Shown: positions 1 to 8,584 of the stretch, piece after piece | Layout: every line of letters begins with the position of its first letter | Numbering within the stretch: position 1 is the stretch's first letter | Program-made: the position numbers and the translations under genes | Assembly (NCBI GenBank): GCA_009937555.1 | Contig: JAACFD010000014.1 | Coordinates: 1-17,422, forward strand | Length of the DNA stretch: 17,422 nucleotides | Origin: Chlamydiales bacterium | Lineage (GTDB): Bacteria > Chlamydiota > Chlamydiia > Chlamydiales > JAACFD01 | Direction: 5' to 3' | Notes under the pieces: generated by a model | The model's database searches: none | What the model saw: the letters and a program-made list of their open reading frames with translations, nothing else | What the model was told of the DNA's origin: nothing

Positions 1-12
1 TAAGGTGTAGAT

Positions 13-339
13 ATGAGAGTAAGATTACAAGATATCCCAATAAGTAAACCCAAACTCGATGAGCTACCTGTTTATAAAAATAACCCATGGGCTCCACATC
101 CTGAACGCATGATTACTGTTAAACTAGAGTTTGATTCAGAAGGTAAGCCTATTAAAAATGCTACCGTTCTAACTGATGATGATGACACACCTATTAGGGC
201 TCCTGGATTAAGTTTTGAATTATTACGTGATGCTATCAATAGAACAGGTTCGGGGCCAGCTCTCGTGGGCATGGCTAAAGGTATTGGTGGGATGGCAGTT
301 TCCATAGCTTTATTTGTTAGCGCATTCAGCGAAGAATGA
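13..339 (+). CDS. Hypothetical small protein with hydrophobic C-terminus
   Basis: I do not recognise this 108-residue protein. An in-frame TAA at 1-3 shows that the ATG at 13 is the first possible start, and AAGG at 2-5 is a suitable ribosome site. The N-terminal two thirds are polar, with an acidic DDDD run near residue 56. Residues about 84-105 are Gly/Ala-rich and hydrophobic (GMAKGIGGMAVSIALFVSAF) and could form one C-terminal membrane segment. Its stop overlaps the start of the downstream SixA-like phosphatase (ATGA at 336-339), so the two are very probably cotranscribed and translationally coupled. No enzymatic motif is visible. It is probably a real gene because of the coupled start and clean Shine-Dalgarno site, but its function is unknown. 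Confidence 0.7.
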   Translation: MRVRLQDIPISKPKLDELPVYKNNPWAPHPERMITVKLEFDSEGKPIKNATVLTDDDDTPIRAPGLSFELLRDAINRTGSGPALVGMAKGIGGMAVSIALFVSAFSEE

Positions 340-812
340 CCCTACAGTTAGTTCTTGTACGTCACGCCCTTCCCTTAACTCAAACTGAAGCAAATGTCAG
401 CAATGAGTTATTGAGGCCCATAAGTGAGGCTGGAAAAACTTTTCTCCACCAACTATGCTTAGAACTAAAAAGCAGCAATAGTTTTCCAGATAAAATCCTC
501 ACTTCGCCTATCCTACGGGCTAAGCAAAGCGCTGAAATAATAGCAAGCCACTTCCACACTACAGTAAAAATTACTGAAGCTTTAAGTTACGAATTTGACC
601 CCGACTTGCTCATCAGAGAATTCTCAAGCTCTCCAGAGATTAAAACCCTTTACTGCATTGGACACAACCCACACCTTAGCTACTTTGCTCAAATACTTCT
701 TAAGCCCTCTTATCAATTTGAAGGCTTAAAACCTGGCTGGGCAATTGCTATTAATTTTGAAGGTAAAGTAGAAGAAGCTAAAGGTTCTTTAAATAAACTT
801 TTTACCTATTAA
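336..812 (+). CDS. sixA: SixA-like phosphohistidine phosphatase (histidine phosphatase superfamily)
   Basis: This 158-residue protein is close to the length of E. coli SixA (about 161). It shows the histidine phosphatase signature: Arg9-His10 in LVLVRHALP (phospho-accepting His), then RPISEAG, then SPILRAKQSAEI with Arg61, and the second catalytic His110 in CIGHNPHLS. SixA proteins remove phosphate from histidine on signalling or phosphotransfer proteins in the cytosol. The substrate here cannot be read from the sequence. The family is also close to broad-specificity phosphoglycerate mutase-like phosphatases, but the short length without a large insert favours SixA. It starts inside the stop of the preceding gene (ATGA). 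A roughly 100-base gap with its own promoter separates it from alaS. Confidence 0.78.
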   Translation: MTLQLVLVRHALPLTQTEANVSNELLRPISEAGKTFLHQLCLELKSSNSFPDKILTSPILRAKQSAEIIASHFHTTVKITEALSYEFDPDLLIREFSSSPEIKTLYCIGHNPHLSYFAQILLKPSYQFEGLKPGWAIAINFEGKVEEAKGSLNKLFTY

Positions 813-838
813 TAGCTCTTTATCCCCACTTAACGAGC

Positions 839-867
839 TTGACTTCATCCTCTCATTTTAAGATAAT
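839..867 (+). promoter_or_regulatory. Predicted sigma70/sigma66-type promoter for alaS-mfd
   Basis: TTGACT at 839-844 and GATAAT at 862-867 are separated by 17 bases. Both are close to the major-sigma consensus, and they lie in the only intergenic gap upstream of alaS. The start of transcription would be near 874, giving a leader of about 40 bases that ends in AAGG at 907-910, five bases before the ATG. An overlapping alternative -10 is TAATAT at 864-869. This is a prediction from sequence only. Confidence 0.5.
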
Positions 868-915
868 ATTGCTATTAAAGTTCAATTCACTCAACCCCAT
901 ACTAATAAGGTCGTT

Positions 916-3555
916 ATGTTATCCAGGTCCATTAGAAAAAAATTTTTAGACTACTTTGAAAAAAATAAACACTACCGCGCTCCTAGCTCCCCTGTTATCC
1001 CTCATGATGATCCAACCTTACTATTTATCAATGCTGGAATGAATCAGTTCAAAGATACATTTTTAGGAAAGACACAAAGGGACTATAAAAGAGCTTGTTC
1101 CAGTCAAAAATGCATTCGTATGGGAGGAAAGCACAATGACTTAGAGAATGTAGGTCATACGTCAAGACACCTTACTTTCTTTGAAATGCTAGGTAATTTT
1201 TCCTTTGGGGACTATTTTAAAAAAGAGGCAATTGACTTTGCATGGGAACTAAGTTGCAACGTTTTTGAACTTGAGCCTGAAAAAATATGGATTACAGTCT
1301 TTAAAGATGACGATGAAGCTTATGAACTTTGGAAAAAACACGTTCCTGAGTCAAAAATTTTTAGATTTGATGAAAAAGACAATTTCTGGGCTATGGGAGA
1401 CACAGGTCCTTGTGGTCCTTGCTCAGAGCTTTATTATGATAGAGGTCCTAAATATAGCCCTGCCAATAATCCTGCTGAAGATGAACCTATGGGAGGAGAG
1501 CGCTTCCTTGAATTTTGGAACCTTGTTTTCATGCAGTATAACCGTGATAATTCTGGTACGTTTAACCCACTACAGCAAACAGGTATTGACACAGGAAGTG
1601 GTTTAGAAAGAGTGGTAGGATTAAAAATGGGCGTTGATTCTGTTTTTGAAACAGACATCCTACGCCACTTAATTAGCCAAGTAGAAAAGGTTTCTAATAT
1701 AAAGTATAACTCTAATGAAGAAAAGTTAGCTCCAGCTTTTCATGTTATTGCAGACCACATTCGCTCCTTAGCCTTCTCAATTGCTGATGGTGCTCAGCCT
1801 AGTAACCTAGATCGCGGCTATGTACTTAGAAAAGCTCTAAGAAGAGCCCATCGATATGGTAAAATCTTGAACCTCCATCAGCCTTTCTTACATAAAGTAC
1901 TCCCCGCCTTAGTAGATTCTATGGGTGAAGACTACCCTGAGCTCAGAACTTCCCAATCACGTATTGAGGAAATACTAACTTTAGAGGAAGAAGCTTTCAT
2001 CAGAACCTTAACTAAAGGTGGCAACTTACTTCAAGGAATAGTAGATAAAGCTCAAGGTAGTAAAAATAAAATCATCTCTGGAGATGATGCTTTCAAAATG
2101 AAGGACACCTACGGCTTTCCTCTAGAAGAAGTTCAATTAATAGCAAAAGATGCAAAACTTACAGTTGATATCAAGCGCTACCAAGAGTTAGAAAAGGAAG
2201 CAAAAGAGCTATCTAAAAAAGCACATAAAAGCCACAACCAAGAAGCTAAAGCTGGCATTTTTCAAGAGCTTGCACAGGATAATATTGCGACAACCTTTAC
2301 AGGCTATGAAGAAACTGATACCACATCTAAAGTTCTTGCTATTGTAAAGAATGATGAAAGTACTCGAAGTATATCTGAAGGAGAAGAGGCCTGGGTTGTT
2401 TTAGATAAAACCCCTTTATATGCTGAAAAAGGTGGGCAGGTAGGCGATACAGGAATAATCTCCACAGCCTCTTCTGAATCACATGTTATTGATACACAAT
2501 CGCCCTTCACAGGCATCTCTGCTCACTTAGTAAAACAAAATAAGGCTTCTCTCTCTGTTGGCGATAATGTTACAGTAACAGTAAATAAAAAAAGACGCCA
2601 CCTTATTGAAGCTAACCATACAGCGACTCACCTACTACACTGGGGATTATGCCAGGTACTTGGAGAGCACATTACCCAGGCAGGCTCGTATGTCGATGAC
2701 AAGCGTATACGTTTTGACTTTAACCACCACAAAGCTGTTTCAACAGAAGAAATCAGACAAGTTGAAGACCTTGTTAATGCAAGAATTAGAGAAAATGAAA
2801 CAGTAAACTGCTATGAACTTGACTATCAAGATGCTCAAAAAAGGCAGGATATCAAACAGTTTTTCGGCGATAAATACGGTAAAACAGTTCGTGTAGTTGA
2901 TATTGACTTTTCAAAAGAGCTTTGTGGAGGAACACATACCTCTCAGGTTGGAAATATAGGCTTCTTTAAAATTCTTAAAGAGAGCAGTATTGCTGCTGGT
3001 GTTAGAAGAATTGAAGCTCTGACAGGTAGCTATGCCGAAAAATTGATTAGACAGAAAGAAGATGTCATTTTTAAGCTAGCAGAAAAACTTAAAACTCCTT
3101 CAGAGAAAGTTCTTGAACGAGTTGAGAAAAGCCAAGAAGAGCTATTAAAGCTCACTCAAGAACTTAAAAAACTTAAGAAAGTTCAAAGTGATTCTATTTT
3201 GCAAAATGCTCTAGCTAAAAGGACTCTGTGCAAAAACATACCTTGTATTATCGAATCTGTAGAGATTGACCCTAAAGACCTTAAAGACTTTGCTAGTGAT
3301 TTAATCCAAAAACTTCAGTCTGGTATTTTAGTCTTAGCAACTTCAAGTTCAGAAAAGTGCCAGGTATTTTCTCAAGTCTCTAAAGACCTTATTGAGAAAG
3401 GGTTTTCAGCAAATGATATTATCAAGGCTGTTGCTCCTATTATTAAAGGTGGAGGAGGCGGTAAAGCAGAACATGCTCAAGCAGGCGGCAGCTTACCTTC
3501 CGAAATACCGCAGGCTTTAGTAAAAGCAAAAGAAGTGATTGAGCAGAAGTGTTAA
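916..3555 (+). CDS. alaS: Alanyl-tRNA synthetase
   Basis: AlaRS charges tRNA-Ala with alanine and hydrolyses mischarged Ser- and Gly-tRNA-Ala in the cytosol. The protein has 879 residues, against about 876 in E. coli, so it is full length. The N-terminal class II catalytic domain is typical (INAGMNQFKD, GNFSFGDYFK, NLVFMQYNRD). The editing domain carries its zinc/active-site set: His568 and His572 in HTATH, and Cys670 and His674 in CGGTH. The C-Ala domain is present at the C-terminus (GGGGGKAEHAQAGGS). The start at ATG 916 has AAGG at 907-910. The gene ends in TAA at 3553-3555, and mfd begins at GTG 3549 inside its last codons, which implies one operon with coupled translation. From memory, alaS and mfd are also neighbours in Chlamydia. 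Nothing is missing or unusual in the protein. Confidence 0.99.
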   Translation: MLSRSIRKKFLDYFEKNKHYRAPSSPVIPHDDPTLLFINAGMNQFKDTFLGKTQRDYKRACSSQKCIRMGGKHNDLENVGHTSRHLTFFEMLGNFSFGDYFKKEAIDFAWELSCNVFELEPEKIWITVFKDDDEAYELWKKHVPESKIFRFDEKDNFWAMGDTGPCGPCSELYYDRGPKYSPANNPAEDEPMGGERFLEFWNLVFMQYNRDNSGTFNPLQQTGIDTGSGLERVVGLKMGVDSVFETDILRHLISQVEKVSNIKYNSNEEKLAPAFHVIADHIRSLAFSIADGAQPSNLDRGYVLRKALRRAHRYGKILNLHQPFLHKVLPALVDSMGEDYPELRTSQSRIEEILTLEEEAFIRTLTKGGNLLQGIVDKAQGSKNKIISGDDAFKMKDTYGFPLEEVQLIAKDAKLTVDIKRYQELEKEAKELSKKAHKSHNQEAKAGIFQELAQDNIATTFTGYEETDTTSKVLAIVKNDESTRSISEGEEAWVVLDKTPLYAEKGGQVGDTGIISTASSESHVIDTQSPFTGISAHLVKQNKASLSVGDNVTVTVNKKRRHLIEANHTATHLLHWGLCQVLGEHITQAGSYVDDKRIRFDFNHHKAVSTEEIRQVEDLVNARIRENETVNCYELDYQDAQKRQDIKQFFGDKYGKTVRVVDIDFSKELCGGTHTSQVGNIGFFKILKESSIAAGVRRIEALTGSYAEKLIRQKEDVIFKLAEKLKTPSEKVLERVEKSQEELLKLTQELKKLKKVQSDSILQNALAKRTLCKNIPCIIESVEIDPKDLKDFASDLIQKLQSGILVLATSSSEKCQVFSQVSKDLIEKGFSANDIIKAVAPIIKGGGGGKAEHAQAGGSLPSEIPQALVKAKEVIEQKC

Positions 3556-6500
3556 ACGATCTTAGTAAAAGTCCTAAAGTTCAAGACCTTTTATCTATAT
3601 GGGAATTAGGATATTCACTAGCCTTTGACAATCTATTCGACTGCTCAAAGGCTGCTTTGACTTCTTTGCTTCAAAGCAATGGAAGCGAAGATGTACTAGT
3701 CGTCACTTCTCGCAGTTTCCACGAAAACCTACTATATTATGATCTTAAAAGCCTTTCTTCTTCTGAAGTTTTAGACTTGCCCACATGGGAAGTTCTACCT
3801 TCACAAGACATTAAACCAAGCCCAGATTTAATAGGTGAACGCCTTAATACCTTAAAAGAAATTGAAGAAAAAAATAGCTCTAAAATTGTCATAACAAGCT
3901 TACAGTCTGCTTTACAAAAGCTTCCCAGAAAGGGTTTTCTTAACAACTTGCAGCTTTCTCCATCAACTGGAGAGGAAATCCCACCTGACAAGCTTATTGA
4001 TACCCTTATATCCCTTGGGTACAAAAGATTGTCTATAGTTCAAGACAAAGGTGAATTTTCTGTCAGGGGTGGAATTGTAGATATCTTCCCTGTTAATACT
4101 CCTTCAGCCTATAGAATTGAATTTTTTGGAGATGAAATTGAAAGTATACGTTCATTTGACACAGCTTCTCAAAGATCAATAGAAAAAACAAACTCCTTTA
4201 ATATCCTTCCCTCTAGTGAAGCTTCACTAATCACAAAAGAGGATAAGCCTGCCACAATCTTTGATTATTTAAGTTCTAACACTCTCATTGTATTTGATGG
4301 CCTAGAGCAACTGGAGGAAAAATTTGTTCACCTTAAAGGGGATATTGAAAAGAACAAACGCTTTTTTTGGAACTTAGAGGATTTCTTAAGGTTAACAGAA
4401 GAAAGAAAAAAGCTATTTTTTACAGAGAACCACCTATCAAAACTAAGTGAGCTAAAAAAAATAAAGTCTCTAAACTCTAAGGTTTCCTTATTTAACTTTA
4501 GTTTTTTTCAATATGAGTTTTCTTCAGCAATATGTAACTCCCCTTTTATATCTCTAGATGAAGCATTTGCCTCAAACGAAGAGGCAAAAGAAGAGGTAAC
4601 TGGCTTTGATTTAATAGGTAACATCTCAAAAAGCATACATAGTGATGAGATTAATATATCGTTACTATTTGACTCTTCTAGAGAGTGGGAAAACATACAA
4701 AGAAAACTACTAGATAAAGAGATTACGCTTCCTACACGACTTAAAGCCACTAAAGGTTATCTTTCAAAGGGCTTTTATATTCATGATATTAAAACAGCTA
4801 TCTTTCCTACTACAGAGTTTAGCCATAGATATAAAATTCGGAGACAAAAGCTCAGAAATACTCTTCACTTTAGCAGCCCTGATGTCCAGGAATTTCACAG
4901 AGGTGATTACGTAGTACACTATCAAAATGGTATTGGAAAATTCCTAGGAATGGTACGAAAGAATAACCACTTGGGACAAGAAGTTGATTTTTTTCACATT
5001 GAATATTCAGATAACACGACTTTATTTGTCCCATTAACCCAGGCCTATTTACTTAGTAAGTTTGTTGGTGTTAAAGATGAAAAACCCAGGGTTAGTAAAC
5101 TAGGTTCAGCTAAGTGGAAAAGACAGCTTGCTACTACTGAAAAGTCAATTATGGGATATGCTGCAGACCTTCTAGAAGTTCAAGCAAGAAGAGAAATCAA
5201 AAAAGGATTTTCATTCCCTCCTGACGGCAAAGATACTCAGGCATTTGAAGAAGAGTTCCCCTATATACCAACAGAGGATCAACTCCAGGCTATTACTGAT
5301 GTGAAACATGATATGTCAGAAGAAGTTTCAATGGATAGACTTGTGTGCGGCGATGTTGGTTTTGGGAAAACAGAAGTAGCTATCAGAGCAGCTTTTAAAG
5401 CAGTTGCTGATGGAAACAAGCAGGTAGCCATCTTAGTCCCTACCACTCTCTTAGCTGTTCAACATTATGAGACTTTTAAAATACGTATGCAGAATTTCCC
5501 GATTAATGTTGCGCTTTTATCCCGCTTTCAAAGTACTAAAGAAAGTAAAGAAATACTGCAAAAGCTTCGTGACCATCAAATAGATATCATAATAGGCACC
5601 CATAGACTTACCAGCAATGATGTTTCATTCCATGATTTAGGGCTGCTTATCATTGATGAAGAACAACGATTTGGTGTACGGGTCAAAGAAAAGCTAAAAA
5701 AAATTAAATCGCAATTAGACTGCTTAACACTTTCTGCTACCCCTATACCAAGAACACTGTATAGTTCATTGATTGGCATAAAAAATATGTCACAGATACA
5801 GACACCACCACAAGATAGACTTCCCATCAAGACTTTCATATGTGAAGCTGAGACTGAGCTTATTAAAGAAGCTATCCAAAGAGAGCTTAATAGAGATGGA
5901 CAGATCTACTATATACATAACCGCGTAGAGAGTATTTATAAAGAAGCAGATAAGCTTTCAAATTTATTTCCGCACGCAAACATCGTAGTGGCCCATGGAC
6001 AGTTAAGTGCAAATGAAATTGAAGATATTTTCCATAAATTCAAATACGGACAAGCTGATATACTAGTAGCTACTACTATCGTCGAAAGTGGTATTGATAT
6101 CCCTCAAGCAAACACCCTTATTGTTGACCGAGCTGATCGTTATGGACTTGCTGACTTATACCAGCTCAGAGGTAGAGTAGGAAGATGGAATAAACCCGCT
6201 TACGCCTATTTTCTAACCCCTAAAAACAGAGGTATTAAAGAATTGGCTACTAAGAGACTGCAAGCCCTATTAGAAGCTTCCAGCTATGGTGGGGGTATAA
6301 AAATTGCCATGCAAGACCTAGAAATAAGAGGCGCTGGTGACCTACTAGGTACTAGTCAGTCTGGTCATATTTCAAGCGTTGGATTCCACCTATACTGCCG
6401 CCTTCTCAGACAAACAATAGACTCTCTAAAAGGGAAGAAAACAAAAGCATTTTATCACACAAAAATCGAGTGTCCATTTGAAGCTAAAATACCTACTCAC

Positions 6501-6827
6501 TATATTGAAGAAAGCTCTCTACGCCTAGAGTTTTACCAGAGACTAGGTGAAGCTGAAAGTATCCAGGATATTGATCAAATCATTTCTGAAATGGAAGACC
6601 GGTTTGGAAAGTATCCTCCTTCAATAAAATGGCTACAATATTTAACAAGAATACGTTTAGAAGCTGCAAAGCGTAATATAGCTACTATTAAACTGCATAA
6701 CTATTCAGTATCAATCCAAAAACAAATAGCAAAAGAGAAAACAGCAAGTTCTAGCTACCTTTTCCCTAAAGTCAAGACTCCTGAAGCATTTGAAAAGGAA
6801 ATGTTAAAACTATTTCAGCGCCTATAG
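3549..6827 (+). CDS. mfd: Transcription-repair coupling factor Mfd
   Basis: Mfd is a DNA translocase that pushes stalled RNA polymerase off DNA lesions and recruits UvrA. The 1092-residue protein has the full domain order. First is a UvrB-like N-terminal module (VLPSQDIKPSPDLIGERL near residue 80, SVRGGIVDIFPVN near 173). Then comes the CarD-like RNA polymerase interaction domain (GDYVVHYQNGIGKF from residue 452). The SF2 motor follows, with Walker A GDVGFGKT at 601-608, the DEEQ box at 703-706, and LSATPIPRT. Motifs V/VI follow (VESGIDIPQ, QLRGRVGR), and the C-terminal D7 region comes last. The start is GTG at 3549, overlapping the end of alaS by 7 bases, with no strong Shine-Dalgarno site, so coupling to alaS translation is likely. 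It converges with the OTU locus: only 6 bases separate its TAG from the stop of the opposing extended OTU frame, and no terminator is visible between them. Confidence 0.98.
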   Translation: MLNDLSKSPKVQDLLSIWELGYSLAFDNLFDCSKAALTSLLQSNGSEDVLVVTSRSFHENLLYYDLKSLSSSEVLDLPTWEVLPSQDIKPSPDLIGERLNTLKEIEEKNSSKIVITSLQSALQKLPRKGFLNNLQLSPSTGEEIPPDKLIDTLISLGYKRLSIVQDKGEFSVRGGIVDIFPVNTPSAYRIEFFGDEIESIRSFDTASQRSIEKTNSFNILPSSEASLITKEDKPATIFDYLSSNTLIVFDGLEQLEEKFVHLKGDIEKNKRFFWNLEDFLRLTEERKKLFFTENHLSKLSELKKIKSLNSKVSLFNFSFFQYEFSSAICNSPFISLDEAFASNEEAKEEVTGFDLIGNISKSIHSDEINISLLFDSSREWENIQRKLLDKEITLPTRLKATKGYLSKGFYIHDIKTAIFPTTEFSHRYKIRRQKLRNTLHFSSPDVQEFHRGDYVVHYQNGIGKFLGMVRKNNHLGQEVDFFHIEYSDNTTLFVPLTQAYLLSKFVGVKDEKPRVSKLGSAKWKRQLATTEKSIMGYAADLLEVQARREIKKGFSFPPDGKDTQAFEEEFPYIPTEDQLQAITDVKHDMSEEVSMDRLVCGDVGFGKTEVAIRAAFKAVADGNKQVAILVPTTLLAVQHYETFKIRMQNFPINVALLSRFQSTKESKEILQKLRDHQIDIIIGTHRLTSNDVSFHDLGLLIIDEEQRFGVRVKEKLKKIKSQLDCLTLSATPIPRTLYSSLIGIKNMSQIQTPPQDRLPIKTFICEAETELIKEAIQRELNRDGQIYYIHNRVESIYKEADKLSNLFPHANIVVAHGQLSANEIEDIFHKFKYGQADILVATTIVESGIDIPQANTLIVDRADRYGLADLYQLRGRVGRWNKPAYAYFLTPKNRGIKELATKRLQALLEASSYGGGIKIAMQDLEIRGAGDLLGTSQSGHISSVGFHLYCRLLRQTIDSLKGKKTKAFYHTKIECPFEAKIPTHYIEESSLRLEFYQRLGEAESIQDIDQIISEMEDRFGKYPPSIKWLQYLTRIRLEAAKRNIATIKLHNYSVSIQKQIAKEKTASSSYLFPKVKTPEAFEKEMLKLFQRL

Positions 6828-6833
6828 AAGAAC

Positions 6834-7148
6834 CTAAGGCATAGTCTTCATGAGCTCTTCTCCCTTCTGATTAAAGCGAGCTACGGGCTCAGTAAACAGA
6901 TGGAAATGCGTTCGGTTTTGATTCCATAAAACGATATCTGTTACCCCTTCTTCTCTAACGCAAACATCTTCATCCAAGCCAAGTATGGAGCGGTCTAAAT
7001 AATCATGAGTCATTAAGACTTTAAAAAGGTGCTCTTCTCCAACCTGAGGGGAGATTTCCTTTTTAGAGGCACTTCTTTTTACAAATACATCAGACTCATC
7101 AGTTCCTAAGACAGCTATAGATAAGCTTAAACCTTTAACTTCATGAGC
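6834..7148 (-). pseudogene. Stranded C-terminal part of the OTU domain, in frame after a TGA
   Basis: Reading on from the TGA at 7149-7151 in the same minus-strand frame gives 104 sense codons, then TAG at 6834-6836. The translation completes the OTU fold of the gene upstream: a hydrophobic strand (LSLSIAVLG) follows, and near the end comes DIVLWNQNRTHFHLF, in which the HF at codons 81-82 after the stop (CAT at 6906-6908) matches the catalytic His of OTU proteases. The spacing from the WGG motif to this His (93 residues) is close to that in the intact neighbour (82). No in-frame ATG occurs before codon 46 after the stop, so independent translation of the whole piece is unlikely. It is best read as the detached 3' end of a gene broken by one nonsense change, unless the TGA is read through or is a sequencing error. 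Confidence 0.8.
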
Positions 7149-8567
7149 TCATGCCATAAATGTCCTAATTATTTCATCGCCACCCCATTGGCCTTTTTCA
7201 CTTAGAAAAGATATAGCCTTCTCAATCTTTTCATCTACTGGAAGTTCATCTGGGTTTTCTGCATCAAACTTAGCTAAGGCTTCAGTTGCACTATCTAAGG
7301 CTCCCTGGTGCGCTGCAGGAGGTAATTTTGCAGGATCATCACCCTCTGACAATGATAAGCTGTAAAAGGCTCTAGTTACTAACTCCTCTTGCTCTTGTAA
7401 TACGATTGTCCTATAACTATCCACAGCTTCAGCCAATCTATCTCTTCTCTGTTCTTTTATAGACTCATATGCTGCTATCAAATCATTAAACAGCGAACTA
7501 TGGCTCCTTTCCTTTTCTGCTTTGGGTTTCAGGTTAGCAGTCCATTTATCTTGCATATATTCTGTAAGACACTGTCTAAAACTAAATGAGTCAGAGATCC
7601 CATCTTCTTCAGCTATATGACCATTTGATATCATGTAAGCCCACAAAGAATGAAATAAACAGTTTCCATCTGATGGAATATCTGCAAGCTCTTCTCCTCT
7701 AATATAGACTTCTAGATCTCTATCAAAGGGTGCTATAGGAGCTTGCTCTGTATCAGAAACTCTCCCCACATAATCTCTTATATGTTCTATATCGCCATTT
7801 TGACACCTAGGATAATAAACTGAAATAGGGTTGTGAGCTTTATATTTCTCTAGATTTGTGATTGCAGCAGTTGCATAGTTTATTTCATTAAGCAACTGTT
7901 CAGATTGGTATATCATGGTGTAAATAGCAGATATAATCCTAAATAACTCTGCAGAAGGCTCTCTTGTTATAGGGTCTGTAGAAATCTCTGCATGAAAAGC
8001 TTGAATCTCTTTGTGTAATTCTTGAGCCTCTTTTAATAAAGCAGGCTTTTCTTCAAGCAGAGCTTCAGATAGGCGCGCTTGAAAGGATGCAAACCTAGTT
8101 GTGGTATGTTCAAAAGCAGGAGCAAATTTTGCCACTTCTGACCTTTGGCAAGTTGATAGCAGTTGACTTGCTTCGCTAAGTAAGCCCGTTACCGCATACG
8201 GGAAAGCTTCATCTATAGAAGGTTCAGCATAAACTACTGTAGATCCAATATTGTCATTATAAAGTTTATTTACTCTTAGAGAGAGAGCTCGCAAATCAGC
8301 TAGTAAAGGAGAAAGAACAACTTGCGTCTCAGAGCAGGAGCTAGACAATTCTTCAACGGTCACTTTATCTTTAGTAAGGTAGTCTCTTTTAATTTCTTCA
8401 AAAGATTTTTTAAGATCTGAAAACTGCTTTACTAAGGCTTCTTGCTTTACTGACTTCTCAGCAAAAAAAGAATTATAAATAGTCCTACTAACAAAGTATA
8501 AACCACATGTCCCTAAAAAAGCTGCTCCCAATAGTGATGTTCGGGATAAATTAAAACTACTTGCCAT
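7149..8567 (-). CDS. OTU-family cysteine protease (deubiquitinase-like), truncated by in-frame TGA, N-terminal membrane segment
   Basis: From ATG 8567 the frame encodes 472 residues. A TTG at 8573 would add two, but the GAAGAG about nine bases upstream of the ATG fits the ATG better. A hydrophobic stretch at about residues 11-27 (LLGAAFLGTCGLYFV) could anchor the protein in a membrane or act as a signal. A helical, probably coiled-coil region follows. The OTU nucleophile motif is PSDGNCLFHSLW, with Asp300 and Cys303. A charged helical insert follows, then WGGDEI at 461-466. Translation stops 12 codons after the start of that motif, before the catalytic His, which lies in frame downstream (6834-7148). 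As written, the product should lack a complete Cys-His active site. OTU enzymes cleave ubiquitin linkages, and bacterial ones usually act inside eukaryotic hosts as secreted effectors. That role is inferred here. It lies 11-17 bases after a second OTU gene, probably in the same operon. Confidence 0.8.
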   Translation of the reverse strand: MASSFNLSRTSLLGAAFLGTCGLYFVSRTIYNSFFAEKSVKQEALVKQFSDLKKSFEEIKRDYLTKDKVTVEELSSSCSETQVVLSPLLADLRALSLRVNKLYNDNIGSTVVYAEPSIDEAFPYAVTGLLSEASQLLSTCQRSEVAKFAPAFEHTTTRFASFQARLSEALLEEKPALLKEAQELHKEIQAFHAEISTDPITREPSAELFRIISAIYTMIYQSEQLLNEINYATAAITNLEKYKAHNPISVYYPRCQNGDIEHIRDYVGRVSDTEQAPIAPFDRDLEVYIRGEELADIPSDGNCLFHSLWAYMISNGHIAEEDGISDSFSFRQCLTEYMQDKWTANLKPKAEKERSHSSLFNDLIAAYESIKEQRRDRLAEAVDSYRTIVLQEQEELVTRAFYSLSLSEGDDPAKLPPAAHQGALDSATEALAKFDAENPDELPVDEKIEKAISFLSEKGQWGGDEIIRTFMA

Positions 8568-8584
8568 TACCAATACTCTTCATA

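Noticed and set aside
7149..7151. TGA read as tryptophan or selenocysteine
   Set aside because: Another gene in the window ends in TGA at a normal overlap (337-339), chlamydiae use the standard code, and I see no selenocysteine insertion hairpin after the stop. Readthrough or pseudogene remains more likely.
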